Below, one piece after another: positions 17,256-25,112 of a stretch of DNA of 64,000 nucleotides. Made by a program: the position numbers and the translations under genes. Positions within the stretch are counted from its first letter, which is position 1, and each line of letters starts with the position of its first letter. The stretch spans positions 30,489 through 94,488 of the forward strand of contig JAFUHX010000088.1 of assembly GCA_017474045.1 (NCBI GenBank), written 5' to 3'. The notes under the pieces are model-generated. The model did no database searches, was not told the origin of the DNA, and saw only the letters and a program-made list of their open reading frames with translations. Origin of the DNA: Clostridia bacterium (lineage in GTDB: Bacteria > Bacillota > Clostridia > Oscillospirales > Acutalibacteraceae).

Positions 17256-17951
17256 ATGAAAATTAAAATCAAAAGGTTTCTTAAAAGCCTTTTTATTTGC
17301 GTTTTAATCATGTCAGTTTTATCAACCACTCACAGCTATTTTCCCTCTTTCAGCAGCGAATCGATTTCAGTTCTCTCAAAGTTAGGTTCAAGAGGAGAAG
17401 AAGTCAGAAAAATTCAACGGAAGCTTAAAGATCTTGGATATTACAAAGGTTCAGTTGACGGAATTTTCGGCACTGCAACGAGAAACGCAGTCAAGGCTTT
17501 TCAAAAAAACTGCGGAATAACTGCCGACGGAATTGCCGGTCCTAAAACCTTGAAGTTTCTTGGGTTAGGCTCATCTTCAGGTTCATCAGGAAAATATAGC
17601 GAAGGAGATGTTTATCTTCTTTCAAAGCTTATTGCTGCTGAAGCCAGAGGAGAAAGCTACACCGGTCAGGTTGCTGTGGGAGCCGTTGTTTTAAACAGGG
17701 TTTCTCATTCCTCCTTTCCCGACACAATTGCAGGGGTAATTTATCAAAGAGGAGCTTTTTCATGCGTTAACGACTCAAATTGGAGCGTTGCCGGAAATGA
17801 AACATCTTTAAAAGCTGCCAGAGATTGCATTAATGGTTGGGACCCCAGCGGAGGCGCGATTTATTATTATAATCCGGCAAAAACTTCAAACAGCTTTATG
17901 TGGTCAAGGCCCGTAATTAAAGTTATCGGAAACCACAAGTTCTGCAAATAA
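17256..17951 (+). CDS. Spore cortex-lytic enzyme SleB-like cell wall hydrolase
   Basis: This 231-residue secreted or membrane-anchored protein has an N-terminal hydrophobic segment (about 8-24), a peptidoglycan-binding domain of the PG_binding_1 type (about 40-102, with GSRGEEVRKIQRKL and DGIFGTATRNAVKAFQ), a Ser/Gly linker, and a SleB/CwlJ hydrolase domain (about 118-231) with catalytic Glu129 in AAEARGE. The family cleaves muramic-lactam cortex peptidoglycan during spore germination, or vegetative wall in some Clostridia. GAGGTG then 6 nt sets the ATG at 17256. It is a single plus-strand gene and suggests a spore-forming lineage. Confidence 0.9.
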   Translation: MKIKIKRFLKSLFICVLIMSVLSTTHSYFPSFSSESISVLSKLGSRGEEVRKIQRKLKDLGYYKGSVDGIFGTATRNAVKAFQKNCGITADGIAGPKTLKFLGLGSSSGSSGKYSEGDVYLLSKLIAAEARGESYTGQVAVGAVVLNRVSHSSFPDTIAGVIYQRGAFSCVNDSNWSVAGNETSLKAARDCINGWDPSGGAIYYYNPAKTSNSFMWSRPVIKVIGNHKFCK

Positions 17952-18038
17952 AAAAAGAGTTCATAAAGAACTCAAAAGCTAAAAATTCAGAAAACAAGTT
18001 TTTCAAATAAAAAAATGAGCTGAAAACTTTCAGCTCAT
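17950..18038 (-). terminator. Tandem terminators after rplA
   Basis: Reading on the minus strand, ATGAGCTGAA and TTCAGCTCAT (18015-18038) are followed by a run of T. A second hairpin GAGTTC/GAACTC (17957-17973) then follows, with seven T. The first hairpin also precedes AATTTTATT on the plus strand and may help end the sleB-like transcript. Confidence 0.82.
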
Positions 18039-18054
18039 AATTTTATTCAATTCA

Positions 18055-18759
18055 TTAGCCCTGAGCTGATGAACCAACCTTTGAAGGATTGATTCTTACG
18101 CCGGGGCCCATTGTTGCTGAAACAACACATGAACGAATGTATTGACCCTTTGCTGCGGCGGGCTTAGCCTTGATGATTGCATCAAGAAGAGCAGTAAAGT
18201 TCTCAAGAAGCTTTTCTGTTCCGAAAGAAGCCTTGCCGATGGGGCAATGGATGATGTTTGTTTTGTCAAGACGGTATTCAATCTTACCGGCTTTAGCGTC
18301 TGTTACAGCCTGAGCAACATTGGGAGTAACAGTACCTGCTTTGGGAGAGGGCATAAGTCCACGGGGGCCGAGAACCTTACCGAGACGACCAACAAGACCC
18401 ATCATGTTGGGAGTTGCAACAGCAACGTCGAATTCAAGCCAACCGCCCTGAATTTTAGCAACAAGGTCTTCTGCACCAACAACGTCTGCACCTGCATCTT
18501 CTGCAGCCTTAGCGTCGTCACCCTTAGCAAAAACAGCAACACGAACATTTTTACCTGTTCCGTTGGGAAGAACAACAGCGCCTCTAACCTGCTGGTCAGC
18601 GTGACGTGAGTCAACACCGAGACGGATGTGTGCTTCAACTGTTTCATCGAATTTTGCAGTTGCAGTTTTGATAGCGATATCAAGAGCAGCTGCGGGATCA
18701 AAAAGCTCTGCCTTGTCGTAGAGCTTTACATTATCAAGATATTTCTTACCATGTTTCAT
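18055..18759 (-). CDS. rplA: 50S ribosomal protein L1
   Basis: L1 builds the mobile stalk at the ribosomal E site and usually represses its own operon. The 234-residue protein has the typical start [15 protein letters not shown] and the central signature starting [17 protein letters not shown]. The frame extends 15 codons upstream, but AGGAGG before the ATG at 18759 fixes the start. It is the last gene of rpmG-secE-nusG-rplK-rplA. In most relatives rplJ follows, but here a terminator does, and rplJ is about 43 kb away. Confidence 0.98.
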   Translation of the reverse strand: MKHGKKYLDNVKLYDKAELFDPAAALDIAIKTATAKFDETVEAHIRLGVDSRHADQQVRGAVVLPNGTGKNVRVAVFAKGDDAKAAEDAGADVVGAEDLVAKIQGGWLEFDVAVATPNMMGLVGRLGKVLGPRGLMPSPKAGTVTPNVAQAVTDAKAGKIEYRLDKTNIIHCPIGKASFGTEKLLENFTALLDAIIKAKPAAAKGQYIRSCVVSATMGPGVRINPSKVGSSAQG

Positions 18760-18813
18760 TAAATTATCCTCCTGTAGAGTGGTTAATCGGAATTTTCCTC
18801 CCACCCGGAATCA

Positions 18814-19239
18814 TTAATCGGCAACAACAATGCCCATACTGCGAGCTGTGCCGGCAATCATACTCATAGCTGCTTCTACGCTAGCTGCGTTAAGGTCAGG
18901 CATCTTCTGTTCAGCGATTTTTCTGAGCTGTTCGCTGGAGATAGTTGCAACCTTAGTCTTGTTGGGAACACCTGAACCGCTTTCAAGGCCGCAAGCCTTC
19001 TTGAGAAGAACTGCTGCAGGCGGTGTTTTGGTAATGAATGAGAATGTATGGTCTGCATACACTGTGATTACTACCGGAATGATAAGTCCGATATCGTTCT
19101 TTGTGCGCTCATTGAATTCCTTGGTGAAAGCCATGATGTTAACACCGTGCTGACCGAGAGCCGGACCAACAGGGGGTGCAGGAGTAGCTTTACCTGCAGG
19201 AATCTGAAGCTTAATTAAACCTACTACTTTTTGAGCCAT
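18814..19239 (-). CDS. rplK: 50S ribosomal protein L11
   Basis: This 141-residue protein is L11 of the GTPase-associated centre. The start [19 protein letters not shown] and the C-terminal rRNA-binding half ending [12 protein letters not shown] match the family closely. An AGGAGG-type site precedes the ATG. The 127-nt gap after nusG contains an RNA element that looks like the L1 binding site, so L11 and L1 are probably repressed together. Confidence 0.98.
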   Translation of the reverse strand: MAQKVVGLIKLQIPAGKATPAPPVGPALGQHGVNIMAFTKEFNERTKNDIGLIIPVVITVYADHTFSFITKTPPAAVLLKKACGLESGSGVPNKTKVATISSEQLRKIAEQKMPDLNAASVEAAMSMIAGTARSMGIVVAD

Positions 19240-19261
19240 TTTAATTTACCTCCAAATTATT

Positions 19262-19321
19262 GTGGTTGATGGCGACTTACACTGAAAATTTATAAGTCTC
19301 CCACAGGGAACCGAAGCCCCC
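19262..19321 (-). promoter_or_regulatory. Probable L1 autoregulatory leader before rplK
   Basis: On the minus strand a GGGGGC/GUUCCC hairpin with a UUCG loop (19306-19321) is followed by an element that starts GUGGGAGACUUA (from 19304) and ends UAAGUCGCCAUCAACCAC (to 19262). The pairs GACUUA/UAAGUC and GUGG/CCAC enclose an internal loop. As I recall the L1 site of 23S rRNA (helices 76-78), it has the same GUGGGAG opening and CCAC closing. This is the expected L1 operator, by resemblance. Confidence 0.68.
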
Positions 19322-19366
19322 TCAATATAATTAAACGGAAATCCGCAAATTATATGCAACATAAAA

Positions 19367-20050
19367 TTACGCAAGTTCAACCTGATGAAGCTTGAAATGA
19401 GTGGGTGTTTCACGGTTCATGATGGGAAGATTAACAACAACCTCTTCTTTAACGAGGTCAATGCTCTTAACAACACCGTTCATGCCTGTAAACTGACCGT
19501 CAATAACAGTAACAGTACTTCCGACTGAATACTTAACTTCAACTTTAACGCTGAAAATATCAAGGAAATCGTCATCACCGAAGGGATCGTCAAGTTCAAC
19601 AACCTCTTCTTTTTCGGCGAGACCGAGAGCAACAAGCTCACTTTCGCTTAAGGGTGAGGGCTTTCCGTCGGGACCAACAAAACCAGTTACACCGCGGGTA
19701 TTGCGAATAACATACCAAGCTTCATCGCCCATTGAAACAACCTCTTCAAAAGAGCCGCCGAAATCTTCAAAATCGTCGCCGTCTTTTGATGATTTTCCGC
19801 CTTTGCCGTTAAGCTTTTCTTTTTTCTTATATGTTTCAGCTTTTACAAGAACGTAACCGGGAAACAGCTTGCGCTCTACTTCCTTTTCCTTGCCGTCTTT
19901 AATTTCCTTAACCATTTCTGTCGGAACACAAACGTCAAGAATTTCGTCTTGCATATTTCGGTTTTCAACAACCGTTTTGATGTTTGAGGCTACTTTATTT
20001 TCGTAGCCGGAATAGGTGTGCACAACAAACCATTTTGCGTTTCTTGCCAT
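19367..20050 (-). CDS. nusG: Transcription termination/antitermination protein NusG with acidic insert
   Basis: NusG binds RNA polymerase through its NGN domain and other partners through its KOW domain. Conserved parts are WFVVHTYSGYENKV (7-20), the KLFPGYVLVK strand (61-70), AWYVIRNTRGVTGFVG (111-126) and a C-terminal KOW (about 177-205). At 227 residues it is longer than the usual 170-180. The extra length lies between LVKA and AWYV (about 72-108, Lys/Gly then Asp/Glu-rich) and in an acidic linker (146-172). It sits between secE and rplK, as in most bacteria. Confidence 0.96.
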   Translation of the reverse strand: MARNAKWFVVHTYSGYENKVASNIKTVVENRNMQDEILDVCVPTEMVKEIKDGKEKEVERKLFPGYVLVKAETYKKKEKLNGKGGKSSKDGDDFEDFGGSFEEVVSMGDEAWYVIRNTRGVTGFVGPDGKPSPLSESELVALGLAEKEEVVELDDPFGDDDFLDIFSVKVEVKYSVGSTVTVIDGQFTGMNGVVKSIDLVKEEVVVNLPIMNRETPTHFKLHQVELA

Positions 20051-20074
20051 AATTACACCTCCGTGAGACTCAAA

Positions 20075-20551
20075 TTATTCTGCATCAGCAGTTGTTTCTT
20101 CTTTGTCGGCGGCAGTTGTTTCTTTTTCTTCAGAAACAGTTGTTTCTTCGCCTTCATCTTCTTCATGATCATGATCATGGTCATGAACTGTTGTTTCAAC
20201 TACTGTTGTTTCTTCTTCACCTGTTGCGAGTTTTTTGAGTCCGGCGATACCTGCACCGATTCCTGTGTCAATTCCCCAGATAACAAGGGTAACAAAAATA
20301 ACAACAACAATTACGATACCGGTATTTTTAAGAACAGTTTTTGCATCGGGCCAAACAATCTTCTTAGCTTCGCCTTTAACGTCTTTGAAGAATTTCTTTG
20401 TTCCTTTGCCAGCACGGGAGAAAAAGCCGGGTTTGTCTGATTTTTTACCGCTGCCTTTTGCAGCTTTGGCAACTTTTTCAGCAGCCTTCTTTTCAGCGCT
20501 TACGGTCTCATCTGCGCTTGAAGCGGCAACCTTTTTTTCTTTATCAGCCAT
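20075..20551 (-). CDS. secE: Preprotein translocase subunit SecE with long extensions
   Basis: SecE clamps SecY in the protein translocation channel. The conserved core is residues 52-105: KKFFKDVKGEAKKIVWPD followed by one membrane helix (about 77-95). The Firmicutes form is normally about 60-75 residues, whereas this one has 158. There is a Lys/Ala/Ser-rich N-terminal extension (1-50) and a 50-residue C-terminal tail rich in Glu and Thr, with an alternating HDHDHDH stretch at 123-129. By SecE topology the tail would lie outside the membrane. The gene is between rpmG and nusG, confirming identity. Confidence 0.93.
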   Translation of the reverse strand: MADKEKKVAASSADETVSAEKKAAEKVAKAAKGSGKKSDKPGFFSRAGKGTKKFFKDVKGEAKKIVWPDAKTVLKNTGIVIVVVIFVTLVIWGIDTGIGAGIAGLKKLATGEEETTVVETTVHDHDHDHEEDEGEETTVSEEKETTAADKEETTADAE

Positions 20552-20568
20552 CAGATTACCTCCCTAAA

Positions 20569-20718
20569 TTATTTGGTTTCTTTGTGGAGAGTATGTTTCT
20601 TGCAGAATTTGCAGTACTTGTTCATCTCCAGCCTGTCAGGATTATTCTTTTTGTTTTTCATAGTGTTGTAGTTGCGCTGCTTACACTCTGAGCAAGCCAT
20701 TGTAACTCTAACTCTCAT
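20569..20718 (-). CDS. rpmG: 50S ribosomal protein L33
   Basis: This 49-residue protein reads [17 protein letters not shown] at its start and ends in [13 protein letters not shown]. The two CxxC pairs (9-12 and 36-39) make it the zinc-binding form of L33. It is the first gene of the rpmG-secE-nusG-rplK-rplA unit, with a GGAGGTG site before the ATG and a sigma-A promoter about 110 nt upstream. The order rpmG-secE-nusG is standard in Firmicutes. Confidence 0.96.
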   Translation of the reverse strand: MRVRVTMACSECKQRNYNTMKNKKNNPDRLEMNKYCKFCKKHTLHKETK

Positions 20719-20828
20719 GAACGGCACCTCCAATTATAGGATTATTTTGGATCAAGACCAAAGCCTTGTCCGGTGAGACCTCCCTCTTTTGACGGCACAA
20801 AAATAAAGCCCTCGTCAGAGGTAGTAGA

Positions 20829-20857
20829 ATTTTATCACAATCTACTGATTTCGTCAA
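20829..20857 (-). promoter_or_regulatory. Sigma-A promoter of rpmG-secE-nusG-rplKA, inside an inverted repeat
   Basis: TTGACG (20852-20857) and TAAAAT (20829-20834) are separated by 17 nt on the minus strand. The promoter sits within a long imperfect inverted repeat (about 20809-20862, ends GCCCT and AGGGC, inner GTAGA/TCTAC) with T runs on both sides. That repeat may also terminate the upstream aminotransferase transcript. Confidence 0.75.
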
Positions 20858-20907
20858 GGGCTTTTTTGAATTTTTTTGGTCTTTTTCAGACTTTTTTGAT
20901 TTAATTT

Positions 20908-22191
20908 TTATTTTGCTTCAGAGAGAAGCTTTTCACAAGCGGCAAGCTTAATTGCTACACAAAGAATATCAGTTGCAACCTTAAGCTCATCAACCGGCGG
21001 AAAAGAAGGAGCAATTCTGATGTTCTGATCCTGAGGGTCAATTCCGTAAGGGAAGGTTGCGCCTACAGAAGTGAGAGTTACACCGGCCTCCTTGCAAAGC
21101 TGACCAACTCTTTTGGCTGTTCCGGGCATTACATCAAGGCTGATGAAATAGCCGCCGAGAGGCTTGGTCCATGAAGCAATTGCGTATTCAGAAAGGCTAT
21201 TTTCAAAAGCTTCAATAACTGCGTCAAATTTGGGAGCAAGAATTGCCTTGTGAAGAGCCATGTGTTTCTTTATTCCGTCAAGGTTTTCAAAATACATAAC
21301 GTGGCGCAGCATATTCATTTTATCGTGACCGATTGTTTGAATGGTCATTCTTTTTCTGATCATTTCGCAGTTGTTTACTGAAGCTGCAAGAGCTGCAACA
21401 CCTGCGCTGGGGAAAGTTATTTTTGAAGTTGAAGCAAATTCAATTACCATATCTTCATTGCCGTATTCTTTAAGACGGGGGAAGATATTTACAAGTTCAT
21501 CTGTTTCATCATAGAGGTCATGAATAACATAAGCGTTATCCCAAAGAATTCTGAAATCCTTTGCAGCAGGCTTCATCCTGGCAATTCTTTCAACTGTTTC
21601 TGCACTATAGGTTTCACCTGTGGGATTTGAATACTTGGGAACGCAGAACATTCCTTTAACAGTTTCATCTTTGATGAGCTCTTCAACCTGATCCATATCG
21701 GGACCATTACCGGTTAAATCAACATTGATCTGCTCAATTCCGTAGTATTCAAGAATGGCAAAATGTCTGTCATATCCGGGGCAAGGGCAAAGAAATTTGA
21801 TTTTTCCCTGATCTTTCCAGGGCTTTCCGCCTGAACCGGAAAACATGCATTGAGTAATATAGTCAAACATCATGTTAAGGCTTGAGTTACCGAAAACCAT
21901 AACATTTTCTTTTTCAACCTCGAGAAGCTCAGCAAAAAGCTCTTTACATTCGGGAATTCCATCAAGAATACCGTAATTTCGACACTCAGTTCCCTCATGT
22001 GCCTGATATTCATAGTGGCCTGAGGTTATTACGTCGATCATTGCATTTGAAAGAGTAACCTGCCTTAAAGAAGGCTTTCCTCTTGACATATCAAGATTAA
22101 GGCCCTTTGCCTTGAATTCAGCATATTGCTTTTCAAGCTCATTTTTAAAAGCTTCAAGCTGTTCTTTTGAATAAGATTTAAGCTCAGACAT
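20908..22191 (-). CDS. Aminotransferase class I, AspT-like aspartate aminotransferase
   Basis: This 427-residue PLP enzyme belongs to the branch found in Corynebacterium AspT and many Clostridia (Pfam Asp_aminotransf, MocR-related without the DNA-binding domain). The N-terminus has LNLDMSRGKPSLRQ, and the PLP lysine lies in EFASTSKITFPSAG. Other landmarks are PKYSNPTGETYS, the DNAYVIHDL region that contacts the PLP ring, and the C-terminal IRIAPSFPPV with the substrate Arg. The expected reaction is aspartate plus 2-oxoglutarate to oxaloacetate plus glutamate. It has its own promoter at 22295-22322. Confidence 0.9.
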   Translation of the reverse strand: MSELKSYSKEQLEAFKNELEKQYAEFKAKGLNLDMSRGKPSLRQVTLSNAMIDVITSGHYEYQAHEGTECRNYGILDGIPECKELFAELLEVEKENVMVFGNSSLNMMFDYITQCMFSGSGGKPWKDQGKIKFLCPCPGYDRHFAILEYYGIEQINVDLTGNGPDMDQVEELIKDETVKGMFCVPKYSNPTGETYSAETVERIARMKPAAKDFRILWDNAYVIHDLYDETDELVNIFPRLKEYGNEDMVIEFASTSKITFPSAGVAALAASVNNCEMIRKRMTIQTIGHDKMNMLRHVMYFENLDGIKKHMALHKAILAPKFDAVIEAFENSLSEYAIASWTKPLGGYFISLDVMPGTAKRVGQLCKEAGVTLTSVGATFPYGIDPQDQNIRIAPSFPPVDELKVATDILCVAIKLAACEKLLSEAK

Positions 22192-22294
22192 TGTTTACCT
22201 CCATAACTAACTTAAACTGTCGATTCTTTCCGCAGGGCATACCCCGATTTCAGCTTCTAACACCAATTTTAGTTTCTTTTTTCAAACGCCATAT

Positions 22295-22322
22295 ATTATA
22301 TCATATTTTTAACAAAAATCAA
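22295..22322 (-). promoter_or_regulatory. Sigma-A promoter of the aminotransferase gene
   Basis: TTGATT (22317-22322) and TATAAT (22295-22300) are 16 nt apart on the minus strand. The leader of about 95 nt shows no riboswitch that I recognise. Confidence 0.7.
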
Positions 22323-22386
22323 GTCTTCCGCTTGGATATTTTGCATAAAAAACGGCACCTTCAGAAATAACCATTTAAAAAAATGA

Positions 22387-23640
22387 TTATTCTTCGATTA
22401 TCCAGTCTTTAATTTCATCAAGGAAATATAATTCCAATGTTGCTTCCATATAAAGTCCGTTTTCCTGATATTCTTCTTCATGAACCACACCCTCGTTTCT
22501 GATTCTTGCAGCAACAGAACCATATTTGAAGGGAATCAGAAGCTTCGCTCTTCTCCTGCTTTGCGGAAGCTCTTTGACAATTGCGTTTAAAAGCTCATCA
22601 AAGCCTTTTTCTTCCAGAGCAGAAATCATTACGGTTTTTCCGAATGTTGGCATTGAATAGATATTTCCCACAAGGTCACATTTATTCATAACAGAGATTA
22701 CGGGAGTGGCGGCGCAGTTGAGCTCATCAAGAAGCTTTTTGGTCACCTCCAGATGCTCACTTGCGTGTTCATCTGAGGCGTCACAAACATTGAGAATAAC
22801 CGTTGCCTCGGCTGCGACCTCAAGAGTTGATTTGAAAGCTTCAACCAGCTTATGGGGAAGTCTTCTGATAAGTCCGACGGTATCAATAAGCATAACCTCT
22901 CTTCCGTCAGGAAGAGTCAGAGCTCTTGAAGTTGGATCAAGTGTTGCAAAAAGTTTGTTCTCAGCAAGAACGCCTGCCTTTGTCAGCGCATTCATCAGGG
23001 TCGATTTTCCTGCATTGGTGTAGCCGACAATGGCAACACTTTGAACGCCGTCTTTTTTTCTTCTTTTTCTCTGCATTTCGCGGCGTTTTTCAAGCTCCTT
23101 AAGCTCTTCTTCCAATTTCTGAATTCTTCTTCTGATATGCCTTTTGTCGCTTTCAAGCTTCGTTTCTCCGGGACCTCTTGTTCCGATTCCGCCGCCGAGA
23201 CGGGAAAGCGATGTACCCTGCCCTGCAAGCCGGGGCAGACTATATTTAAGCTGAGCAAGTTCAACCTGAATCTTACCCTCGCTGGTTCTTGCTCTAGCGG
23301 CAAAAATATCAAGAATCAACATTGTTCTGTCGATTACCCTGACCTTTGTAAGTCGCTCCAGGTTTCTTTGTTGAGATGGAGTAAGCTCGCTGTCAACAAT
23401 AATCAAATCGATTTCATTGCTGTCGCAAAAAACAACAATTTCAGCAAGTTTTCCAAGGCCAACAAAGGTTGCGTTTTCGGGTCTCTCTTTTTTCTGAATG
23501 ATTTTTCCAAGAACTTCTGCTCCTGCTGTGTGAGCAAGCTCTTCAAGTTCATCAATGGAAACCTCAGCGTCAAAATCGCCTGTGTCAACACTGACAAGCA
23601 GCGCTCTTTCCGCTTCTTGTTTGTTTTCATAAAGCTGCAT
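22387..23640 (-). CDS. hflX: Ribosome-associated GTPase HflX
   Basis: HflX is a GTPase that binds the 50S subunit and splits or rescues stalled ribosomes under stress. The 417-residue protein has the HflX N-domain with SELTPSQQRNLE and the glycine-rich GGGIGTRGPGETKLE segment, a helical linker rich in Lys/Arg/Glu, and the G domain with GYTNAGKST (G1), DTVGLIRRLP (G3) and NKCDLV (G4). It follows the M24B peptidase by 12 nt, with AAAGGA before its ATG, so the two are probably cotranscribed. Confidence 0.96.
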   Translation of the reverse strand: MQLYENKQEAERALLVSVDTGDFDAEVSIDELEELAHTAGAEVLGKIIQKKERPENATFVGLGKLAEIVVFCDSNEIDLIIVDSELTPSQQRNLERLTKVRVIDRTMLILDIFAARARTSEGKIQVELAQLKYSLPRLAGQGTSLSRLGGGIGTRGPGETKLESDKRHIRRRIQKLEEELKELEKRREMQRKRRKKDGVQSVAIVGYTNAGKSTLMNALTKAGVLAENKLFATLDPTSRALTLPDGREVMLIDTVGLIRRLPHKLVEAFKSTLEVAAEATVILNVCDASDEHASEHLEVTKKLLDELNCAATPVISVMNKCDLVGNIYSMPTFGKTVMISALEEKGFDELLNAIVKELPQSRRRAKLLIPFKYGSVAARIRNEGVVHEEEYQENGLYMEATLELYFLDEIKDWIIEE

Positions 23641-23652
23641 ATATTTATTCCT

Positions 23653-24717
23653 TTATAATATTATAAGTTCTTTGTCTGATTTTGTGTAATTATAATAACC
23701 GTTTTCCGTAACAATAACCATGTCTTCAATTCTCACTCCGAATTCTCCGGGAAGATAGATTCCCGGCTCCGCAGTTACAACATTACCTTCTTTTAAAACC
23801 GCTTGGCTAAAAGGAGAAAGCCGGGGATATTCATGAATTTCAATTCCTACGCCGTGACCGTAGCCATGGCCAAAAAATTCTCCATAGCCCTTTGAAGAAA
23901 TTAAATCTCTTGCGGCTTTGTCTATCAGATTGCAAGGAACACCTGCTCTGATTTTTTCAAGACCCGCCTTCTGAGCTTCAAGAACTATATTATAAACTTC
24001 CGCTTGTTTATCTGAAACCTCACCGACGGCAACAGTTCTTGTCATATCGCTGTGGTAACCCTCAAAAACCGCACCGAAATCCATTGTTATAAAATCGCCT
24101 TTTTCAATCTTTTTTTCACCGGGAACACCGTGAGGCATGGAGCTGTTTTTTCCCGAAACAGCAATTGTTTCAAAAGAAAGAGCCTCTGCACCGTTTCGAA
24201 GCATATAATAATCAAGTTCAAGAGCAATTTCTTTTTCGGTCACACCCGGCTTAATAAATCCAAGAACATGGAGAAAAGCTTTTTCGGCAATTCGCTGAGC
24301 TTTTTCAATTTTTTCGCTTTCTTCTTTTGTTTTAACGCTTCTCAGAAGATCAATTTCATCGTCAAGAAGGCTGTTTGTTAAAAACGAAACTTCTGAAAAT
24401 GATTTTTTAAAACTTTCCAGCTGTGAAAGAGTCATTCGGCTTTGTTCAACAGCCATTGTTCTGATTTTCAGCTTTTTGACAATGGGCGAAAGTGTTTTTT
24501 CAACAGATTTTATCTCACAGATTTCGTCGCAGGTTTTTATTGTTTTTTCAGCCGCCTCAATATATCTGCTGTCCGTCAGAAAAACAGATTTTTCAGGCGT
24601 TATCAGAAGATAGCCGTTTGATGAGGAAAAGGAGGTTAAATATTTAACATTTTCTTTGCTTATAATGAGTGCGGAATCTGCTCTGCCCTTTAAAAAATTT
24701 TTAATTTGATTTATCAC
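23653..24717 (-). CDS. M24B family aminopeptidase (Xaa-Pro aminopeptidase type)
   Basis: This cytosolic metallopeptidase has a creatinase-like N-domain and a pita-bread catalytic domain. All five metal ligands are visible: the Asp of ITMDFGAVF, the Asp of YHSDMTRTV, the His of GHGYGHGVGIEIHEYP, the Glu of VTAEPGIYLPG and the Glu of GVRIEDMV. The family removes N-terminal residues before proline. The frame opens at GTG 24726, but CGGAG is spaced 8 nt from the GTG at 24717, giving 354 residues. It starts about 30 nt after the rpsU terminator, and hflX follows. Confidence 0.93.
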   Translation of the reverse strand: MINQIKNFLKGRADSALIISKENVKYLTSFSSSNGYLLITPEKSVFLTDSRYIEAAEKTIKTCDEICEIKSVEKTLSPIVKKLKIRTMAVEQSRMTLSQLESFKKSFSEVSFLTNSLLDDEIDLLRSVKTKEESEKIEKAQRIAEKAFLHVLGFIKPGVTEKEIALELDYYMLRNGAEALSFETIAVSGKNSSMPHGVPGEKKIEKGDFITMDFGAVFEGYHSDMTRTVAVGEVSDKQAEVYNIVLEAQKAGLEKIRAGVPCNLIDKAARDLISSKGYGEFFGHGYGHGVGIEIHEYPRLSPFSQAVLKEGNVVTAEPGIYLPGEFGVRIEDMVIVTENGYYNYTKSDKELIIL

Positions 24718-24745
24718 ATTAATCACTCCGATTATATAAAAAACT

Positions 24746-24769
24746 AAAAAGCAGGCACAAAGCCTGCTT
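24746..24769 (-). terminator. Terminator of rpsU
   Basis: Arms AAGCAGGC and GCCTGCTT (24749-24756 and 24762-24769) are followed on the minus strand by TTTTTAGTTTTTT. It separates rpsU from the peptidase gene. Confidence 0.87.
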
Positions 24770-24779
24770 TAAAGGTTAA

Positions 24780-24956
24780 TTATTTGAATTTGCGCTTACG
24801 AGCAGCTTCGGACTTTTTCTTTCTTGCAACAGAAGGCTTCTCATAGTGTTCTCTTTTTCTAACTTCCTGGATAATACCGTCGCGAGAAGTTTGTCTTTTG
24901 AAACGTCTGAGAGCGCTGTCAAGAGATTCATTTTCCTTAACTTTTACCTGACTCAT
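24780..24956 (-). CDS. rpsU: 30S ribosomal protein S21
   Basis: This 58-residue, strongly basic protein begins [19 protein letters not shown] and ends in an Arg/Lys-rich helix, as S21 does. S21 binds near the anti-Shine-Dalgarno end of 16S rRNA. A GGGAGG-type ribosome site precedes the ATG. It is a single-gene unit with a consensus promoter at 25016-25044 and its own terminator, which suggests strong constitutive expression. Confidence 0.97.
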   Translation of the reverse strand: MSQVKVKENESLDSALRRFKRQTSRDGIIQEVRKREHYEKPSVARKKKSEAARKRKFK

Positions 24957-25015
24957 CTATAATTCCCTCCCTCCGCCTATAGCAGGGGTATATTTCCATA
25001 TTGGATACGCCGAAT

Positions 25016-25044
25016 ATTATACAACAACAAAGCATAGTTGTCAA
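25016..25044 (-). promoter_or_regulatory. Consensus sigma-A promoter of rpsU
   Basis: TTGACA (25039-25044) and TATAAT (25016-25021) are both perfect consensus with a 17-nt spacer on the minus strand. Transcription would start near 25009, about 52 nt before rpsU. Confidence 0.9.
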
Positions 25045-25112
25045 GGGCTTATTGAGAAGAAAAATTAAAGATTTTGTAAAAACTCCGGCTTATTCTATAT
25101 TCTTTTTTCGTT

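Noticed and set aside
18142-18609. Long plus-strand open frame inside rplA
   Set aside because: It is a shadow of a highly biased ribosomal protein gene; similar ones occur over rplK, tuf, fusA, rpoB and rpoC.
22192-22294. Possible riboswitch in the aminotransferase leader
   Set aside because: The leader is about 95 nt but matches no known riboswitch core that I can recognise, and lacks an attenuator.
22355-22395. AT-rich inverted repeat after hflX (AATAATCATTT with AAATGGTTATT)
   Set aside because: It has mismatches, almost no GC pairs and no T run directly after it; too weak to call a terminator.
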